Assembly (NCBI RefSeq): GCF_004297105.1
Contig: NZ_SCVE01000014.1
Span: forward strand, 1 to 64,000
DNA from: Herbiconiux sp.
GTDB taxonomy: Bacteria > Actinomycetota > Actinomycetes > Actinomycetales > Microbacteriaceae
Reading direction: 5' to 3'
Length of the DNA: 64,000 nucleotides
In this document: positions 1-9,539 of the stretch, in pieces
Numbering within the stretch: the first letter of the stretch is position 1
Layout: every line of letters begins with the position of its first letter
Program-made: the position numbers and the translations under genes
Notes under the pieces: model-generated
Database searches by the model: none
Told to the model about the DNA's origin: nothing
The model's input: only the letters and a program-made list of their open reading frames with translations

Positions 1-114
1 GGCGGCCATAGCGAGAGGGAAACGCCCGGTCACATTCCGAACCCGGAAGCTAAGACTCTCTGCGCCGATGGTACTGCAAGGGGGACCTTGTGGGAGAGTA
101 GGACACCGCCGGAC
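1..114 (+). rRNA. rrf: 5S ribosomal RNA, missing its first few bases
   Basis: The window opens inside a 5S rRNA. The conserved core CCGAACCCGGAAGCTAAG and the 3' half with GGTACTGCAAGGGGGACC are present. GGCGG at the very start pairs with CCGCC at 106-110 as the terminal helix. GGAC at 111-114 has no partner inside the window, so roughly four 5' bases lie outside. It is presumably the last gene of an rRNA operon running in from the left (inference). Confidence 0.95.
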
Positions 115-122
115 TTCTTTCG

Positions 123-153
123 AAAGAGGCCAGCCTTCGGGCTGGCCTCTTTT
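123..153 (+). terminator. Rho-independent terminator of the rRNA operon
   Basis: A perfect 13-bp stem (AAAGAGGCCAGCC at 123-135, GGCTGGCCTCTTT at 140-152) closes a TTCG tetraloop and runs into a T-rich GGTTTAA. It lies 9 nt after the 5S 3' end. Confidence 0.9.
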
Positions 154-217
154 GGTTTAACCTGCTTTTCTGGAGCCAGCGCTTCGCGCGGCGGGGCGGC
201 GAGCAAAGGAGTTCGAC

Positions 218-430
218 ATGGCAGGTCTTGACGACATCACCAAGAAGGCTCAGGAGTTCTTGGGCGACAGCAAGGTCCAGGACGCGTTGAAGAGCCAGCA
301 GGCCGAGGACATCAGCGACAAGGTCCTCGATGGGGTCGCGGACACGGTGAAGAAGGTCACCGGAGGAAAGTTCGACGAGCAGGTTGAAGGCGCGCGATCG
401 GCAGCCGACAAGGCGGTCGGCACCGAATAG
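218..430 (+). CDS. MT0933/Rv0909-type antitoxin-like small protein
   Basis: A 70-residue highly charged helical protein with a strong RBS (AAGGAG) before its ATG. It begins MAGLDDITKKAQEFLGDSK and has the KVLDGVADTVKKVTGGKFDEQVEGAR pattern in two helices, typical of the actinobacterial MT0933 antitoxin family. In M. tuberculosis Rv0909 is paired with a toxin; here no toxin gene is visible on either side. The next gene, a topoisomerase, starts 3 nt after its stop, so the two are probably co-transcribed. The antitoxin label is family-based; a general stress role is equally possible. Confidence 0.75.
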   Translation: MAGLDDITKKAQEFLGDSKVQDALKSQQAEDISDKVLDGVADTVKKVTGGKFDEQVEGARSAADKAVGTE

Positions 431-433
431 GTA

Positions 434-1408
434 TTGACTGATGAGATGCCCCGCCTCCGACGATCAGACTCTTCGGGACGGGGCATCCGTCGTATTCGGT
501 CGGGTAAGGGCTTCACCTACCGCGATGACGCGGGGGAGACGGTGCGGGATCCGGAGCTACGCACTCGAATCGAGCACCTGGCCATCCCGCCGGCGTGGAC
601 TGATGTCTGGATCGCGCCGTACGCCAACGGTCACGTGCAGGCGACCGGGGTGGATGCAGCCGGCCGGCGTCAGTACATCTACCATCCGACCTGGCGTGAG
701 CAGAAGGACCGGATCAAGTACGACAGAGCGCTCGCTCTGGCCGAGTCTCTGCCGGCAGCTCGACGGCAGGTCACCATGCATCTGCGTGAAGAGGGCTACA
801 CGCGAAACCGCATCCTCGCGGCCGGCTTCCGGATGCTCGATACCGGTTCGCTCCGAGTGGGTAGCGAGCGATACGCGCAGGAGCACGGCAGCTATGGCCT
901 CACCACACTGCTCTGCGCCTATGCCACGACGAGTGGCGCCGCTGTGCACCTCGCGTTCCCCGCGAAGAGCGGTCAGGAATGGGACTCCGAGATCGTCGAC
1001 GCCGATCTCGCGACGCTCGTGCGAAGCCTCAAGCGCCGCGGTGCGAACGCACGTCTCCTGTCGTGGAAGGACGAACGGGGCGTGTGGCATCCTGTCGACG
1101 CCGAGGAGATCAACGCCTATGTGCGAGAGCGCACCGGGGGTGACTTCACGGCGAAGGACTTCCGCACCCTGCACGGCACGCTCGCCGCAGCCGTGAGCTT
1201 GGCGAAGCACGGCACGGAGACCAAGAAGAGCGCGCGGGCGAAAGCGCTCGCGCAGGCCATGCGCGACGCGGCCGGCGTTCTCGGCAATACTCCGACCATC
1301 GCCAAGACGAGCTATGTGGATCCGCGTGTTGTGGATCACTACGCAGCAGGAGAGGTGATCGACCCGGCTCGTCCGGAGTCGGAGTTGCGCGCACTCCTGT
1401 TCCGCTAG
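434..1408 (+). CDS. Type IB DNA topoisomerase (poxvirus/bacterial class)
   Basis: A 324-residue enzyme that would relax supercoils by transient 3'-phosphotyrosyl nicking. The N-terminal DNA-binding domain covers about 1-100, with the conserved YHPTWREQKDRIKYDR stretch. The catalytic domain follows, and the nucleophile is Tyr294 in TSYVDPR near the C-terminus. The open frame begins with TTG at 434, 3 nt after the antitoxin-like gene. An in-frame ATG at 446 is an alternative start, and neither has a strong RBS, which fits translational coupling. Length matches bacterial topoisomerase IB. The housekeeping type IA enzyme would be encoded elsewhere. Confidence 0.9.
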   Translation: MTDEMPRLRRSDSSGRGIRRIRSGKGFTYRDDAGETVRDPELRTRIEHLAIPPAWTDVWIAPYANGHVQATGVDAAGRRQYIYHPTWREQKDRIKYDRALALAESLPAARRQVTMHLREEGYTRNRILAAGFRMLDTGSLRVGSERYAQEHGSYGLTTLLCAYATTSGAAVHLAFPAKSGQEWDSEIVDADLATLVRSLKRRGANARLLSWKDERGVWHPVDAEEINAYVRERTGGDFTAKDFRTLHGTLAAAVSLAKHGTETKKSARAKALAQAMRDAAGVLGNTPTIAKTSYVDPRVVDHYAAGEVIDPARPESELRALLFR

Positions 1409-1456
1409 AAAGTCAAGACTTGTGTTCTCTGCGGGGAAGCGCAGAATAGGGGCAAT

Positions 1457-1557
1457 CGTTCTTACGGGAGGCTCGCCGCCAGACGCTGCGAACAGAGCTA
1501 GGCCGTGAGCGACCAGCGGAATTTGACGACTGGGCTCCGGGTTCTCCCGTAAGAACG
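1457..1557. repeat. 14-bp perfect inverted repeat bracketing about 73 bp of intergenic DNA
   Basis: CGTTCTTACGGGAG at 1457-1470 is repeated in reverse complement (CTCCCGTAAGAACG) at 1544-1557. The right arm ends 22 bp before the putative -10 box (TAAAAT, 1580-1585) of the next gene, so it covers the -35 area. It could be a two-site operator, a small miniature transposable-element-like unit, or an RNA stem. I see no target duplication at the ends. The rest of the 182-bp gap shows nothing recognisable. Confidence 0.6.
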
Positions 1558-1590
1558 TTCCTTATCGCACCACTCGTGATAAAATGACGT

Positions 1591-2358
1591 ATGCTCACGG
1601 CTCTTGATGTGTTCGAAGCGACGTTCGATCGCAGCACAATCGTCACGACAGCTGCGATCCGATCGCGTCTACGCGCAGATGTCATGGCGGCTCTGAATGG
1701 TGGTCCCGAGCTGTCGACCGACTGCGGCGACCGGCTCTTCGCCCTCGGGCGTCAATTGGTCGTAGAGGCGAGAAGCGATGAGGCTTGCATCGTTCTCGCG
1801 AAGGCGTTCGATGCCCAGCGTCGTGTGGCCGGCGACCCTGTCGATCTGGCAGCCACGATGACGTGGTGGGCCAGAGCCCTGGTGATGGGTGGTCGCTCCG
1901 GCCAGGCGCGCGAGGTCTATGCGGCGGCGGCGGAGTGTTGCCGGGAATGCGGCGGGAACGGTCCGGAAGCGACGGTGCGTGTGGAGCATGCGCGTCTCTT
2001 GCTCGATGAATCCGACGACTCCGCGACAGCCGAGGCGGCCCGGGGTGCCGAAGCGGTGCGAGATGATCCAGACTTCCTGGGAACATACGTGGAGGCGGTC
2101 CACCTCCTCGGCGTGGCCCGCGTGCGGTTCGGTGACCTGTCGGGGCTGGCCGACCTCGAAGAAGCTCTGGCGACCGCGACGGCCGCCCATGCACCGTGGA
2201 TCATCGGCGACATCACTCTCTCGCAAGCTCGATGCCTACTGAGCCTGGCGCGAATGGAGGACTGCGCGATCGCTGCGGCGGCATTCGATGAGGCGGGAGA
2301 CTCGGATTCCGCCATTCGTGCGCGCGAATTAGCGGAGAGCGCTCGGAGCGGCCCGTAA
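1591..2358 (+). CDS. Hypothetical protein, TPR-like helical repeats
   Basis: I do not recognise this 255-residue soluble protein. It is almost all helical. Repeating Ala-rich blocks (ACIVLAKAFDAQRRV, ALVMGGRSGQAREVYAAAAE, LEEALATATAAHAPW, LLSLARMEDCAIAAAAFDEAG) have the spacing of degenerate tetratricopeptide repeats, as in C-terminal halves of large actinobacterial regulators, but no DNA-binding or ATPase domain is attached. There is no Shine-Dalgarno. A TAAAAT -10 box ends 5 nt before the ATG, so translation is probably leaderless. It stands alone between topoisomerase IB and the kinase gene. Confidence 0.7.
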   Translation: MLTALDVFEATFDRSTIVTTAAIRSRLRADVMAALNGGPELSTDCGDRLFALGRQLVVEARSDEACIVLAKAFDAQRRVAGDPVDLAATMTWWARALVMGGRSGQAREVYAAAAECCRECGGNGPEATVRVEHARLLLDESDDSATAEAARGAEAVRDDPDFLGTYVEAVHLLGVARVRFGDLSGLADLEEALATATAAHAPWIIGDITLSQARCLLSLARMEDCAIAAAAFDEAGDSDSAIRARELAESARSGP

Positions 2359-2411
2359 GGAAGAATCGCCGGCGACACGTGTCCGAAACGTTCGTCGCTT
2401 AGCCTAAAGCC

Positions 2412-3182
2412 GTGTTCACCAAGGTCGATCCTGCCGCTCCGGAGGGCTTCTTCGAGGCCGAGGCGGCCGGACTCGCCTGGCTCGCCGCAGCCAGCGGAGT
2501 GCCATGTGTGAAGGTGGAACGTGTCGCATCCGACACCATCGAACTCGAGGAGTTGCGCAGCACGCGGCCGAGCCGGGAGGCGGCCCGCCGCTTCGGAGAG
2601 CTGCTCGCGCGAACCCACTCCGCGGGGGCTCCCGCGTTCGGATCACCGCCGGACGGCTGGCAGGGGCTGTGCTATATCGGCAGGCGTGAGATGCCCGTAG
2701 TGGAGCACTCTGCCTGGAGCGACTTCTATCCGCAGGAGCGCGTACGGCCTTACGCCGAACAGGCGGTGGCCCGTGGCAACCTCTCTGCCGATGGGTTCCA
2801 ACTCGTACAGCGGGCTTGCGACCTCATCCAGTCGGGCATCTTCGACGACGGGGAGCCGCCGGCACGTCTGCACGGCGACCTCTGGTCGGGCAACGTGATG
2901 TGGACGCCCACCGGAGTGGTGGTGATCGATCCGGCCGCGCACGGCGGGCATCGGGAGACCGATCTGGCCATGCTGGTGCTGTTCGGGGCGCCGTTTCTCG
3001 ACGACATCCTGGCCGGCTATGACGATGCCGCACCGCTCGCACCGGGCTGGCACCAGCGAGTGCCGATCCATCAGATGTTCCCCCTCGCCGTGCATGCTGT
3101 CGGGCACGGCCCCTCCTACGGCAGGGAGCTCGAGCGCGCGGCGCGAGCCGTCCTGCAACTAGGGGCGGGAACCGCATCCTGA
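2412..3182 (+). CDS. Fructosamine kinase family protein
   Basis: A 256-residue small-molecule kinase of the fructosamine/ketosamine-3-kinase family, thought to phosphorylate sugar adducts on amines as a deglycation step. The kinase-like core is clear: HGDLWSGN at 154-161 (catalytic loop), VVVIDPAAHGGHRETDL at 169-185 with metal-binding Asp174, and the FFEAEAAGLAWL helix at the start. The N-terminal lobe is short, as in the actinobacterial form of the family. GTG start; a TAGCCT -10 box ends 6 nt upstream, so the mRNA is probably leaderless. The substrate is not predictable. Confidence 0.85.
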   Translation: MFTKVDPAAPEGFFEAEAAGLAWLAAASGVPCVKVERVASDTIELEELRSTRPSREAARRFGELLARTHSAGAPAFGSPPDGWQGLCYIGRREMPVVEHSAWSDFYPQERVRPYAEQAVARGNLSADGFQLVQRACDLIQSGIFDDGEPPARLHGDLWSGNVMWTPTGVVVIDPAAHGGHRETDLAMLVLFGAPFLDDILAGYDDAAPLAPGWHQRVPIHQMFPLAVHAVGHGPSYGRELERAARAVLQLGAGTAS

Positions 3183-3199
3183 GGCGCGACACGCCCGGG

Positions 3200-3228
3200 T
3201 TGCATGTAGCCCGGGAATGTGGCAAACT
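3200..3228 (+). promoter_or_regulatory. Putative promoter of the S10 operon
   Basis: TTGCAT (3200-3205) and CAAACT (3223-3228) are separated by 17 bp, just after the fructosamine-kinase stop codon. Transcription from about 3235 would give a leader of roughly 209 nt before rpsJ. Confidence 0.5.
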
Positions 3229-3268
3229 CGTCTAGTTCAACATTTTGGGCCGCCTTGCGTGCCCGAAT

Positions 3269-3371
3269 CACTGTCTTGGCAGTGCATAACCCATATCGAG
3301 GTTAGGCCGCAGACAGCAGAGCGAAGCTTAATCGCAAACCACATCTCTCCTGGCTAGAGGTGTGTCTGCGG
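3269..3371 (+). promoter_or_regulatory. Structured 5' leader of the S10 operon (candidate ribosomal-protein autoregulatory RNA)
   Basis: A long stem, CCGCAGACA at 3307-3315 with TGTCTGCGG at 3363-3371, encloses two hairpins. These are GCGA/TCGC (3321-3324, 3332-3335) and ACATCTCT/AGAGGTGT (3341-3348, 3356-3363, one T-G pair). Together they form a three-way junction. A further CACTG/CAGTG hairpin lies at 3269-3284. The element ends about 70 nt before rpsJ and has no U-tract, so it is not a simple terminator. Autoregulation by a ribosomal protein, as L4 does in E. coli, is inferred. Confidence 0.55.
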
Positions 3372-3443
3372 TGCTTGATAGCAAAACAGTGGGCGTCCAA
3401 TGCAGTCGAGGCTGTATGACGCGAGACAGAGAGAGAGTCACAC

Positions 3444-3752
3444 ATGGCGGGACAGAAGATCCGCATTCGACTTAAGTCGTATGACCACGAGGTCATCGAC
3501 ACCTCGGCGCGCAAGATCGTCGACACGGTCACCCGCGCGGGAGCAACCGTCGTCGGCCCCGTGCCGCTTCCGACGGAGAAGAACGTGATCGCAGTCATCC
3601 GTTCGCCCCACAAGTACAAGGACAGCCGGGAGCACTTCGAAATGCGCACCCACAAGCGTCTCATCGACATCATCGACCCGACGCCGAAGGCTGTCGACTC
3701 GCTCATGCGTCTCGACCTGCCCGCCGACGTCAACATCGAGATCAAGCTCTGA
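3444..3752 (+). CDS. rpsJ: Ribosomal protein S10 (uS10)
   Basis: 102 residues, the usual length, beginning [19 protein letters not shown] with the typical long loop ending in [10 protein letters not shown]10 sits in the 30S head and, as NusE, joins NusB in transcription antitermination. It is the first gene of the S10 operon, preceded by a structured leader and an AGAGAGAG purine tract as RBS. Confidence 0.98.
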   Translation: MAGQKIRIRLKSYDHEVIDTSARKIVDTVTRAGATVVGPVPLPTEKNVIAVIRSPHKYKDSREHFEMRTHKRLIDIIDPTPKAVDSLMRLDLPADVNIEIKL

Positions 3753-3776
3753 GCGCGAAGGGACTAGGTAATCACT

Positions 3777-4433
3777 ATGGCTCTCGCAGCTAAGACTTCC
3801 AAGGGACTGCTCGGCAAGAAGCTCGGCATGACCCAGGTGTGGGACGAGAACAACCGTCTCATCCCCGTGACCGTCGTCGAGGTCTCGCCCAACGTCGTCA
3901 CCCAGATCCGCACCCCCGAGCGCGACGGCTACGCCGCCGTGCAGGTGGCCGCCGGTCAGATCGACCCCCGCAAGGTGAACAAGCCGAAGGCGGGCCACTT
4001 CGAGGCCGCCGGCGTCACGCCTCGCCGTCACATCACCGAGATCCGCACCGCGGATGCCGCCGACTACACCGTCGGCCAGGAGCTCACCGCGGAGAGCGTG
4101 TTCGAGGCCGGCCAGAAGGTCGACGTCGTGGGCACCTCCAAGGGCAAGGGCTTCGCCGGTGTCATGAAGCGCCACAACTTCAAGGGTGTCTCCGCTTCAC
4201 ACGGTTCGCACCGCAACCACCGCAAGCCCGGCTCGATCGGTGCGTCGTCGACGCCCAGCCGAGTCTTCAAGGGCATGCGCATGGCCGGCCGCATGGGTGG
4301 AGAGCGCGTCACCGTGCTCAACCTCGTCATCCACTCGGTCGACGCCGAGAAGGGCCTGCTGCTCGTCAAGGGCGCCGTTCCCGGTGCCAAGGGCCGTCTC
4401 GTTTTCGTCCGCAACGCAGTGAAGGGGGCGTAG
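3777..4433 (+). CDS. rplC: Ribosomal protein L3 (uL3)
   Basis: 218 residues. It has the N-terminal [13 protein letters not shown] signature and the extended loop with [20 protein letters not shown] that reaches toward the peptidyl transferase centre. L3 is an early assembly protein on 23S rRNA. The ATG lies 24 bp after rpsJ, and rplD follows after 3 bp. Confidence 0.98.
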   Translation: MALAAKTSKGLLGKKLGMTQVWDENNRLIPVTVVEVSPNVVTQIRTPERDGYAAVQVAAGQIDPRKVNKPKAGHFEAAGVTPRRHITEIRTADAADYTVGQELTAESVFEAGQKVDVVGTSKGKGFAGVMKRHNFKGVSASHGSHRNHRKPGSIGASSTPSRVFKGMRMAGRMGGERVTVLNLVIHSVDAEKGLLLVKGAVPGAKGRLVFVRNAVKGA

Positions 4434-4436
4434 TCC

Positions 4437-5096
4437 ATGGCTACCGCAACTAACACGCTCGATGTCCTCGACGTCGCCGGCAAGAAGTCCGGAACCGTCG
4501 AGCTGCCCGCTGAGATCTTCGACGTGCAGACCAACATCCCGCTCATCCACCAGGTCGTCGTCGCACAGCTCGCTGCCGCCCGCCAGGGAACCCACAAGAC
4601 CAAGCGTCGTGGTGAGGTCTCCGGTGCCGGCCGCAAGCCGTTCAAGCAGAAGGGAACCGGTCGCGCTCGTCAGGGCTCGATCCGCGCCCCTCAGATGACC
4701 GGCGGTGGCATCGTCCACGGACCCGTGCCCCGCAACTACGCTCAGCGCACCCCCAAGAAGATGATCGCCGCGGCCCTGCTCGGTGCTCTCTCCGACCGGG
4801 CCCGCGGTGGCCGCGTGCACGTCGTCGAGTCCCTCTCGCAGGGTGAGGCGCCGTCGACCAAGGCCGTGAACGAGTTCCTCGCCACCGTCGCGTCGTCGAA
4901 GCACGTTCTCATCGTGCTGGAGCGCAGCGACGAGCTGAGCCTCAAGAGCGTGCGCAACATCCCGACCGTTCACGTTCTGCCCGCAGACCAGCTGAACGCC
5001 TACGACGTCCTCGTCTCCGACGACATCGTGTTCACCAAGGGTTCCTTCGACGCGTTCGTCGCCTCGAAGTCCAAGACGGAAGAGGTTTCCGCATGA
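4437..5096 (+). CDS. rplD: Ribosomal protein L4 (uL4)
   Basis: 219 residues. The tunnel-lining loop ([20 protein letters not shown]) is intact and matches the family. L4 lines the nascent-chain exit tunnel; in E. coli it also represses its own S10 operon through the leader RNA, which makes the structured leader upstream of rpsJ relevant here. It overlaps rplW by ATGA, implying coupled translation. Confidence 0.98.
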   Translation: MATATNTLDVLDVAGKKSGTVELPAEIFDVQTNIPLIHQVVVAQLAAARQGTHKTKRRGEVSGAGRKPFKQKGTGRARQGSIRAPQMTGGGIVHGPVPRNYAQRTPKKMIAAALLGALSDRARGGRVHVVESLSQGEAPSTKAVNEFLATVASSKHVLIVLERSDELSLKSVRNIPTVHVLPADQLNAYDVLVSDDIVFTKGSFDAFVASKSKTEEVSA

Positions 5097-5398
5097 GCAA
5101 CGCCGCGTTCAACAAGGACCCGCGCGACATCATCCTGTCGCCCGTCGTCTCGGAGAAGAGCTACGGCCTGATCGACCAGGGCAAGTACACCTTCGTGGTG
5201 GACCCCCGCTCGAACAAGACCGAGATCAAGCTCGCCATCGAGAAGATCTTCGGTGTCGAGGTCGCGTCGATCAACACGCTGAACCGCACGGGCAAGACCC
5301 GCCGCACCAAGTTCGGTCAGGGCAAGCGCAAGGACACCAAGCGCGCGATCGTGACCCTCAAGTCCGGCTCCATCGACATCTTCACGGCCGTCGGCTAG
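5093..5398 (+). CDS. rplW: Ribosomal protein L23 (uL23)
   Basis: 101 residues. [21 protein letters not shown] is the family start, and the basic loop [13 protein letters not shown] follows. L23 surrounds the tunnel exit and is the docking site for trigger factor and SRP. Its start overlaps the rplD stop. Confidence 0.98.
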   Translation: MSNAAFNKDPRDIILSPVVSEKSYGLIDQGKYTFVVDPRSNKTEIKLAIEKIFGVEVASINTLNRTGKTRRTKFGQGKRKDTKRAIVTLKSGSIDIFTAVG

Positions 5399-5423
5399 GC
5401 CCGGAAGCTAGAGGAAAAGACAC

Positions 5424-6263
<840 letters not shown>

Positions 6264-6274
6264 GAGTCTAGAAA

Positions 6275-6556
6275 ATGCCACGCAGTCTCAAGAAGGGCCC
6301 CTTCGTCGACGACCACCTGTACCGCAAGGTCGTCACGCAGAACGAAGCCGGCTCCAAGAACGTCATCAAGACCTGGTCGCGCCGCTCGATGATCATCCCC
6401 GCGTTCCTCGGGCACACGATCGCCGTGCACGACGGCCGCAAGCACATCCCGGTGTTCATCACCGAGACCATGGTGGGTCACAAGCTGGGCGAGTTCGCCC
6501 CGACCCGCACCTTCCGTGGACACGTGAAGGACGACAAGAAGGGCCGTCGCCGCTAA
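6275..6556 (+). CDS. rpsS: Ribosomal protein S19 (uS19)
   Basis: 93 residues beginning [19 protein letters not shown], the family hallmark; ends in a basic tail. S19 binds 16S rRNA in the 30S head together with S13. The RBS is GGAG in the 11-bp gap after rplB. Confidence 0.98.
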   Translation: MPRSLKKGPFVDDHLYRKVVTQNEAGSKNVIKTWSRRSMIIPAFLGHTIAVHDGRKHIPVFITETMVGHKLGEFAPTRTFRGHVKDDKKGRRR

Positions 6557-6583
6557 CCGCGGTGACGTGAAGGAGGAAGAGAA

Positions 6584-6979
6584 ATGGTGGAGTCGATCGC
6601 ACGCGTGCGTCACATCCGCGTCACCCCCATGAAGGCCCGTCGTGTCGTCAACCTGATCCGCGGCCGTCAGGCCGTCGAGGCTCTGGCAATCCTGAAGTTC
6701 GCCCAGCAGGGCGCTTCGGAGCCCGTGTACAAGCTGGTCGCCTCGGCGATCGCGAATGCGCGGGTCAAGGCAGATGCTTCGAACAGCTACCTGGACGAGC
6801 AGGACCTCTTCATCGCGAAGGCATTCGTCGATGAGGGAACCACGCTCAAGCGCTTCCAGCCCCGTGCTCAGGGTCGCGCGTTCCGCATCAACAAGCGCAC
6901 GAGCCACATCACGATCGTTCTTGCGACGCCCGACGAGGCCGCATCGATCGAGGGCGCGAGCAAGAAGGTGAGCAAGTAA
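6584..6979 (+). CDS. rplV: Ribosomal protein L22 (uL22)
   Basis: 131 residues. It starts [21 protein letters not shown], and the tunnel-constriction beta-hairpin [22 protein letters not shown] is intact (changes there give macrolide resistance in other bacteria). Strong RBS AAGGAGG. It ends with about 12 extra residues ([13 protein letters not shown]). The stop overlaps the rpsC start (TAATG). Confidence 0.98.
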   Translation: MVESIARVRHIRVTPMKARRVVNLIRGRQAVEALAILKFAQQGASEPVYKLVASAIANARVKADASNSYLDEQDLFIAKAFVDEGTTLKRFQPRAQGRAFRINKRTSHITIVLATPDEAASIEGASKKVSK

Positions 6980-7743
6980 TGGGCCAGAAAGTCAATCCGT
7001 ACGGCTTCCGCCTCGGAATCACCACCGACCACGTGTCGCGCTGGTTTTCCGACAGCACGAAGAAGGGTCAGCGTTACAGCGACTACGTCGCTGAGGACGT
7101 GAAGATCCGCAACCTGCTGAAGACCTCGCTCGACCGCGCCGGAGTGGCGCGCATCGAGATCGAGCGCACCCGCGACCGCGTTCGCGTCGACATCCACACC
7201 GCCCGTCCGGGCATCGTGATCGGTCGTCGTGGCGCAGAGGCCGAGCGCATCCGCTCCGACCTCGAGAAGCTCACGGGCAAGCAGATCCAGCTGAACATCC
7301 TCGAGGTGAAGAACCCCGAGGCCGAGGCTCAGCTCGTTGCTCAGGGCATCGCCGAGCAGCTCACCGCTCGTGTGGCATTCCGCCGCGCGATGCGCAAGGG
7401 CCTGCAGGGTGCTCAGCGCGCCGGCGCCAAGGGTGTCCGCATCCAGGTGTCGGGCCGTCTCGGCGGCGCCGAGATGAGCCGCTCGGAGTTCTACCGTGAA
7501 GGCCGCGTTCCGCTGCACACCCTTCGCGCCAACATCGACTACGGCTTCTACGAGGCCAAGACGACGTTCGGCCGCATCGGTGTGAAGGTCTGGATCTACA
7601 AGGGCGACATCACCAACAAGGAGCTCGCCCGCGAGCAGGCCAACCAGAAGTCGTCGCGCCCCGAGCGTGGCGACCGTGACCGTCCGCGCCGTAACTCCGC
7701 TCCCAAGGCGGACGCACCGGTTGCAGCAGGAGTTGAGGCGTAA
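6979..7743 (+). CDS. rpsC: Ribosomal protein S3 (uS3)
   Basis: 254 residues. The type II KH domain has [14 protein letters not shown] (GxxG loop), and the C-terminal domain has [21 protein letters not shown]3 lines the mRNA entry pore and has helicase activity with S4. From about residue 215 it carries a hydrophilic Arg/Pro/Ala tail longer than E. coli S3. Overlaps rplV by one base. Confidence 0.98.
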   Translation: MGQKVNPYGFRLGITTDHVSRWFSDSTKKGQRYSDYVAEDVKIRNLLKTSLDRAGVARIEIERTRDRVRVDIHTARPGIVIGRRGAEAERIRSDLEKLTGKQIQLNILEVKNPEAEAQLVAQGIAEQLTARVAFRRAMRKGLQGAQRAGAKGVRIQVSGRLGGAEMSRSEFYREGRVPLHTLRANIDYGFYEAKTTFGRIGVKVWIYKGDITNKELAREQANQKSSRPERGDRDRPRRNSAPKADAPVAAGVEA

Positions 7744-7745
7744 TC

Positions 7746-8165
7746 ATGCTTATCCCCCGTCGAGTCAAGCACCGCAAGCAGCACCACCCGGGTCGCAGTG
7801 GCCACGCCACCGGTGGCACCAAGGTGAGCTTCGGTGAGTTCGGCATCCAGGCCCTCACCCCCGCTTACGTGACCAACCGTCAGATCGAGTCCGCTCGTAT
7901 CGCGATGACCCGTCACATCAAGCGTGGTGGGAAGGTGTGGATCAACATCTACCCCGACCGTCCGCTCACGAAGAAGCCTGCCGAGACCCGCATGGGTTCC
8001 GGTAAGGGTTCGCCCGAGTGGTGGGTCGCCAACGTCAAGCCGGGACGCGTGCTGTTCGAGCTGAGCGGGGTCAACGAGACCATCGCTCGCGAGGCACTCA
8101 CCCGTGCAATTCACAAGCTGCCTCTCAAGGCACGCATCATCAAGCGCGAGGAGGGCGACGCGTAA
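7746..8165 (+). CDS. rplP: Ribosomal protein L16 (uL16)
   Basis: 139 residues. It begins [19 protein letters not shown] and contains the [19 protein letters not shown] motif near the A-site/peptidyl transferase region. Two bases separate it from rpsC, and its stop overlaps the rpmC start. Confidence 0.98.
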   Translation: MLIPRRVKHRKQHHPGRSGHATGGTKVSFGEFGIQALTPAYVTNRQIESARIAMTRHIKRGGKVWINIYPDRPLTKKPAETRMGSGKGSPEWWVANVKPGRVLFELSGVNETIAREALTRAIHKLPLKARIIKREEGDA

Positions 8166-8485
8166 TGGCGATCGGTTCTAAGGAGCTCGCCCCGGCGGAG
8201 CTCGACACGTTCGAAGATTCTCGACTTCTCGAGGAGCTTCGCAAGGCCAAGGAAGAGCTGTTCAACCTGCGCTTCCAGTCGGCGACCGGCCAGCTGGAGA
8301 GCCACGGCCGACTCCGCGCTGTGAAGCGCGACATCTCGCGGATCTACACGATCATCCGTGAGCGCGAGCTGGGCATCCGTGCCACGCCCGTTCCCGTCGA
8401 GGCTCCGGCCAAGGCGACCAAGAAGACCAAGAAGGCGACCGAGGCACCTGCTGAGGCCGTTGAAGAGACTGAGGAGGCGAAGTAA
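8165..8485 (+). CDS. rpmC: Ribosomal protein L29 (uL29) with a C-terminal extension
   Basis: 106 residues. The start is the ATG in the TAATG overlap with rplP; a longer upstream open frame would run inside rplP. Residues 8-75 form the usual two-helix protein ([27 protein letters not shown] and [14 protein letters not shown]) that helps form the tunnel-exit rim. About 30 extra residues rich in Ala, Thr, Lys and Glu follow ([16 protein letters not shown]). Standard L29 is about 65-70 residues. Confidence 0.96.
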   Translation: MAIGSKELAPAELDTFEDSRLLEELRKAKEELFNLRFQSATGQLESHGRLRAVKRDISRIYTIIRERELGIRATPVPVEAPAKATKKTKKATEAPAEAVEETEEAK

Positions 8486-8808
8486 TGGCTAAGACCGAAG
8501 AGAAGGTCGTCGCGGCCGGCCACGAGTCGTCCTCGCACGACGTCAAGGACGAGGCGGCGCGCGGTTACCGCAAGTCGCGTCGCGGTTACGTGACCAGCGA
8601 CAAGATGGACAAGACCATCGTCGTCGAGGTCGAGGACCGCGTGAAGCACCCGCTGTACGGAAAGGTCATCCGCCGCACCTCCAAGGTGAAGGCGCACGAC
8701 GAGACCAACAGCGCGGGCATCGGCGACCTCGTGCTCATCAACGAGACCCGTCCCCTGTCAGCGTCGAAGCGCTGGCGCCTGGTTGAGATCCTGGAAAAGG
8801 CCAAGTAA
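8485..8808 (+). CDS. rpsQ: Ribosomal protein S17 (uS17)
   Basis: 107 residues. The OB-fold core begins near residue 28 ([19 protein letters not shown]) and includes the family motif [17 protein letters not shown]. The first 27 residues are an acidic extension absent from E. coli S17. The start overlaps the rpmC stop (TAATG), which supports the extended N-terminus. Confidence 0.97.
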   Translation: MAKTEEKVVAAGHESSSHDVKDEAARGYRKSRRGYVTSDKMDKTIVVEVEDRVKHPLYGKVIRRTSKVKAHDETNSAGIGDLVLINETRPLSASKRWRLVEILEKAK

Positions 8809-9177
8809 ATGCTGCAGCAAGAATCACGAGTTAAGGTCGCCGACAACACCGGCGCCAAGGAGCTCCTGACGATTCGTGTTCTCGGTGGATCCGGCCGTCG
8901 TTACGCGGGTCTCGGCGATGTCATCGTCGCGACCGTGAAGGACGCCATCCCCGGCGGAAACGTCAAGAAGGGCGATGTGGTCAAGGCCGTCATCGTCCGC
9001 ACCGTCAAGTCGACCCGTCGTCCCGACGGTTCGTACATCAAGTTCGATGAGAACGCCGCCGTGATCCTGAAGAACGACGGAGACCCCCGTGGTACCCGCA
9101 TCTTCGGACCGGTCGGCCGTGAACTCCGTGACAAGAAGTTCATGAAGATCATCTCGCTGGCACCGGAGGTTATCTAG
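8809..9177 (+). CDS. rplN: Ribosomal protein L14 (uL14)
   Basis: 122 residues, canonical length, starting [19 protein letters not shown]. It forms part of the intersubunit bridge and the silencing-factor RsfS site. The ATG directly follows the rpsQ stop with no gap. First gene of the spc-type block; no separate promoter seen. Confidence 0.98.
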   Translation: MLQQESRVKVADNTGAKELLTIRVLGGSGRRYAGLGDVIVATVKDAIPGGNVKKGDVVKAVIVRTVKSTRRPDGSYIKFDENAAVILKNDGDPRGTRIFGPVGRELRDKKFMKIISLAPEVI

Positions 9178-9179
9178 TC

Positions 9180-9539
9180 ATGGCGAACATCAAGAAGGGT
9201 GACCTCGTTCAGGTCATTTCCGGCCCCAGCCAGGACCGCGGCGGAGACCGTGGCAAGCAGGGACGTGTCATCGAGGTTCTGGTCGAGCGCGACCGCGTCA
9301 TCGTCGAGGGCGTGAACTTCGTCACGAAGCACGTTCGCGTCGGTCAGTCGCAGCGCGGCACCAAGACCGGCGGCATCGAGACCATGGAGGCGCCGATCCA
9401 CGTGTCGAACGTCGCCCTGGTCGACCCCGAGACCAAGAAGCCGACGCGTGTCGGCCACCGCAACGAAGAGGTAACGAAGGACGGCGTCACGAAGACGGTC
9501 CGCGTTCGTTACGCGAAGAAGTCAGGTAAGGACCTCTGA
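9180..9539 (+). CDS. rplX: Ribosomal protein L24 (uL24)
   Basis: 119 residues. The KOW motif [27 protein letters not shown] is at the N-terminus. L24 starts 50S assembly at the 23S 5' end. Slightly longer than E. coli L24 (104). Overlaps rplE by TGATG. Confidence 0.97.
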   Translation: MANIKKGDLVQVISGPSQDRGGDRGKQGRVIEVLVERDRVIVEGVNFVTKHVRVGQSQRGTKTGGIETMEAPIHVSNVALVDPETKKPTRVGHRNEEVTKDGVTKTVRVRYAKKSGKDL

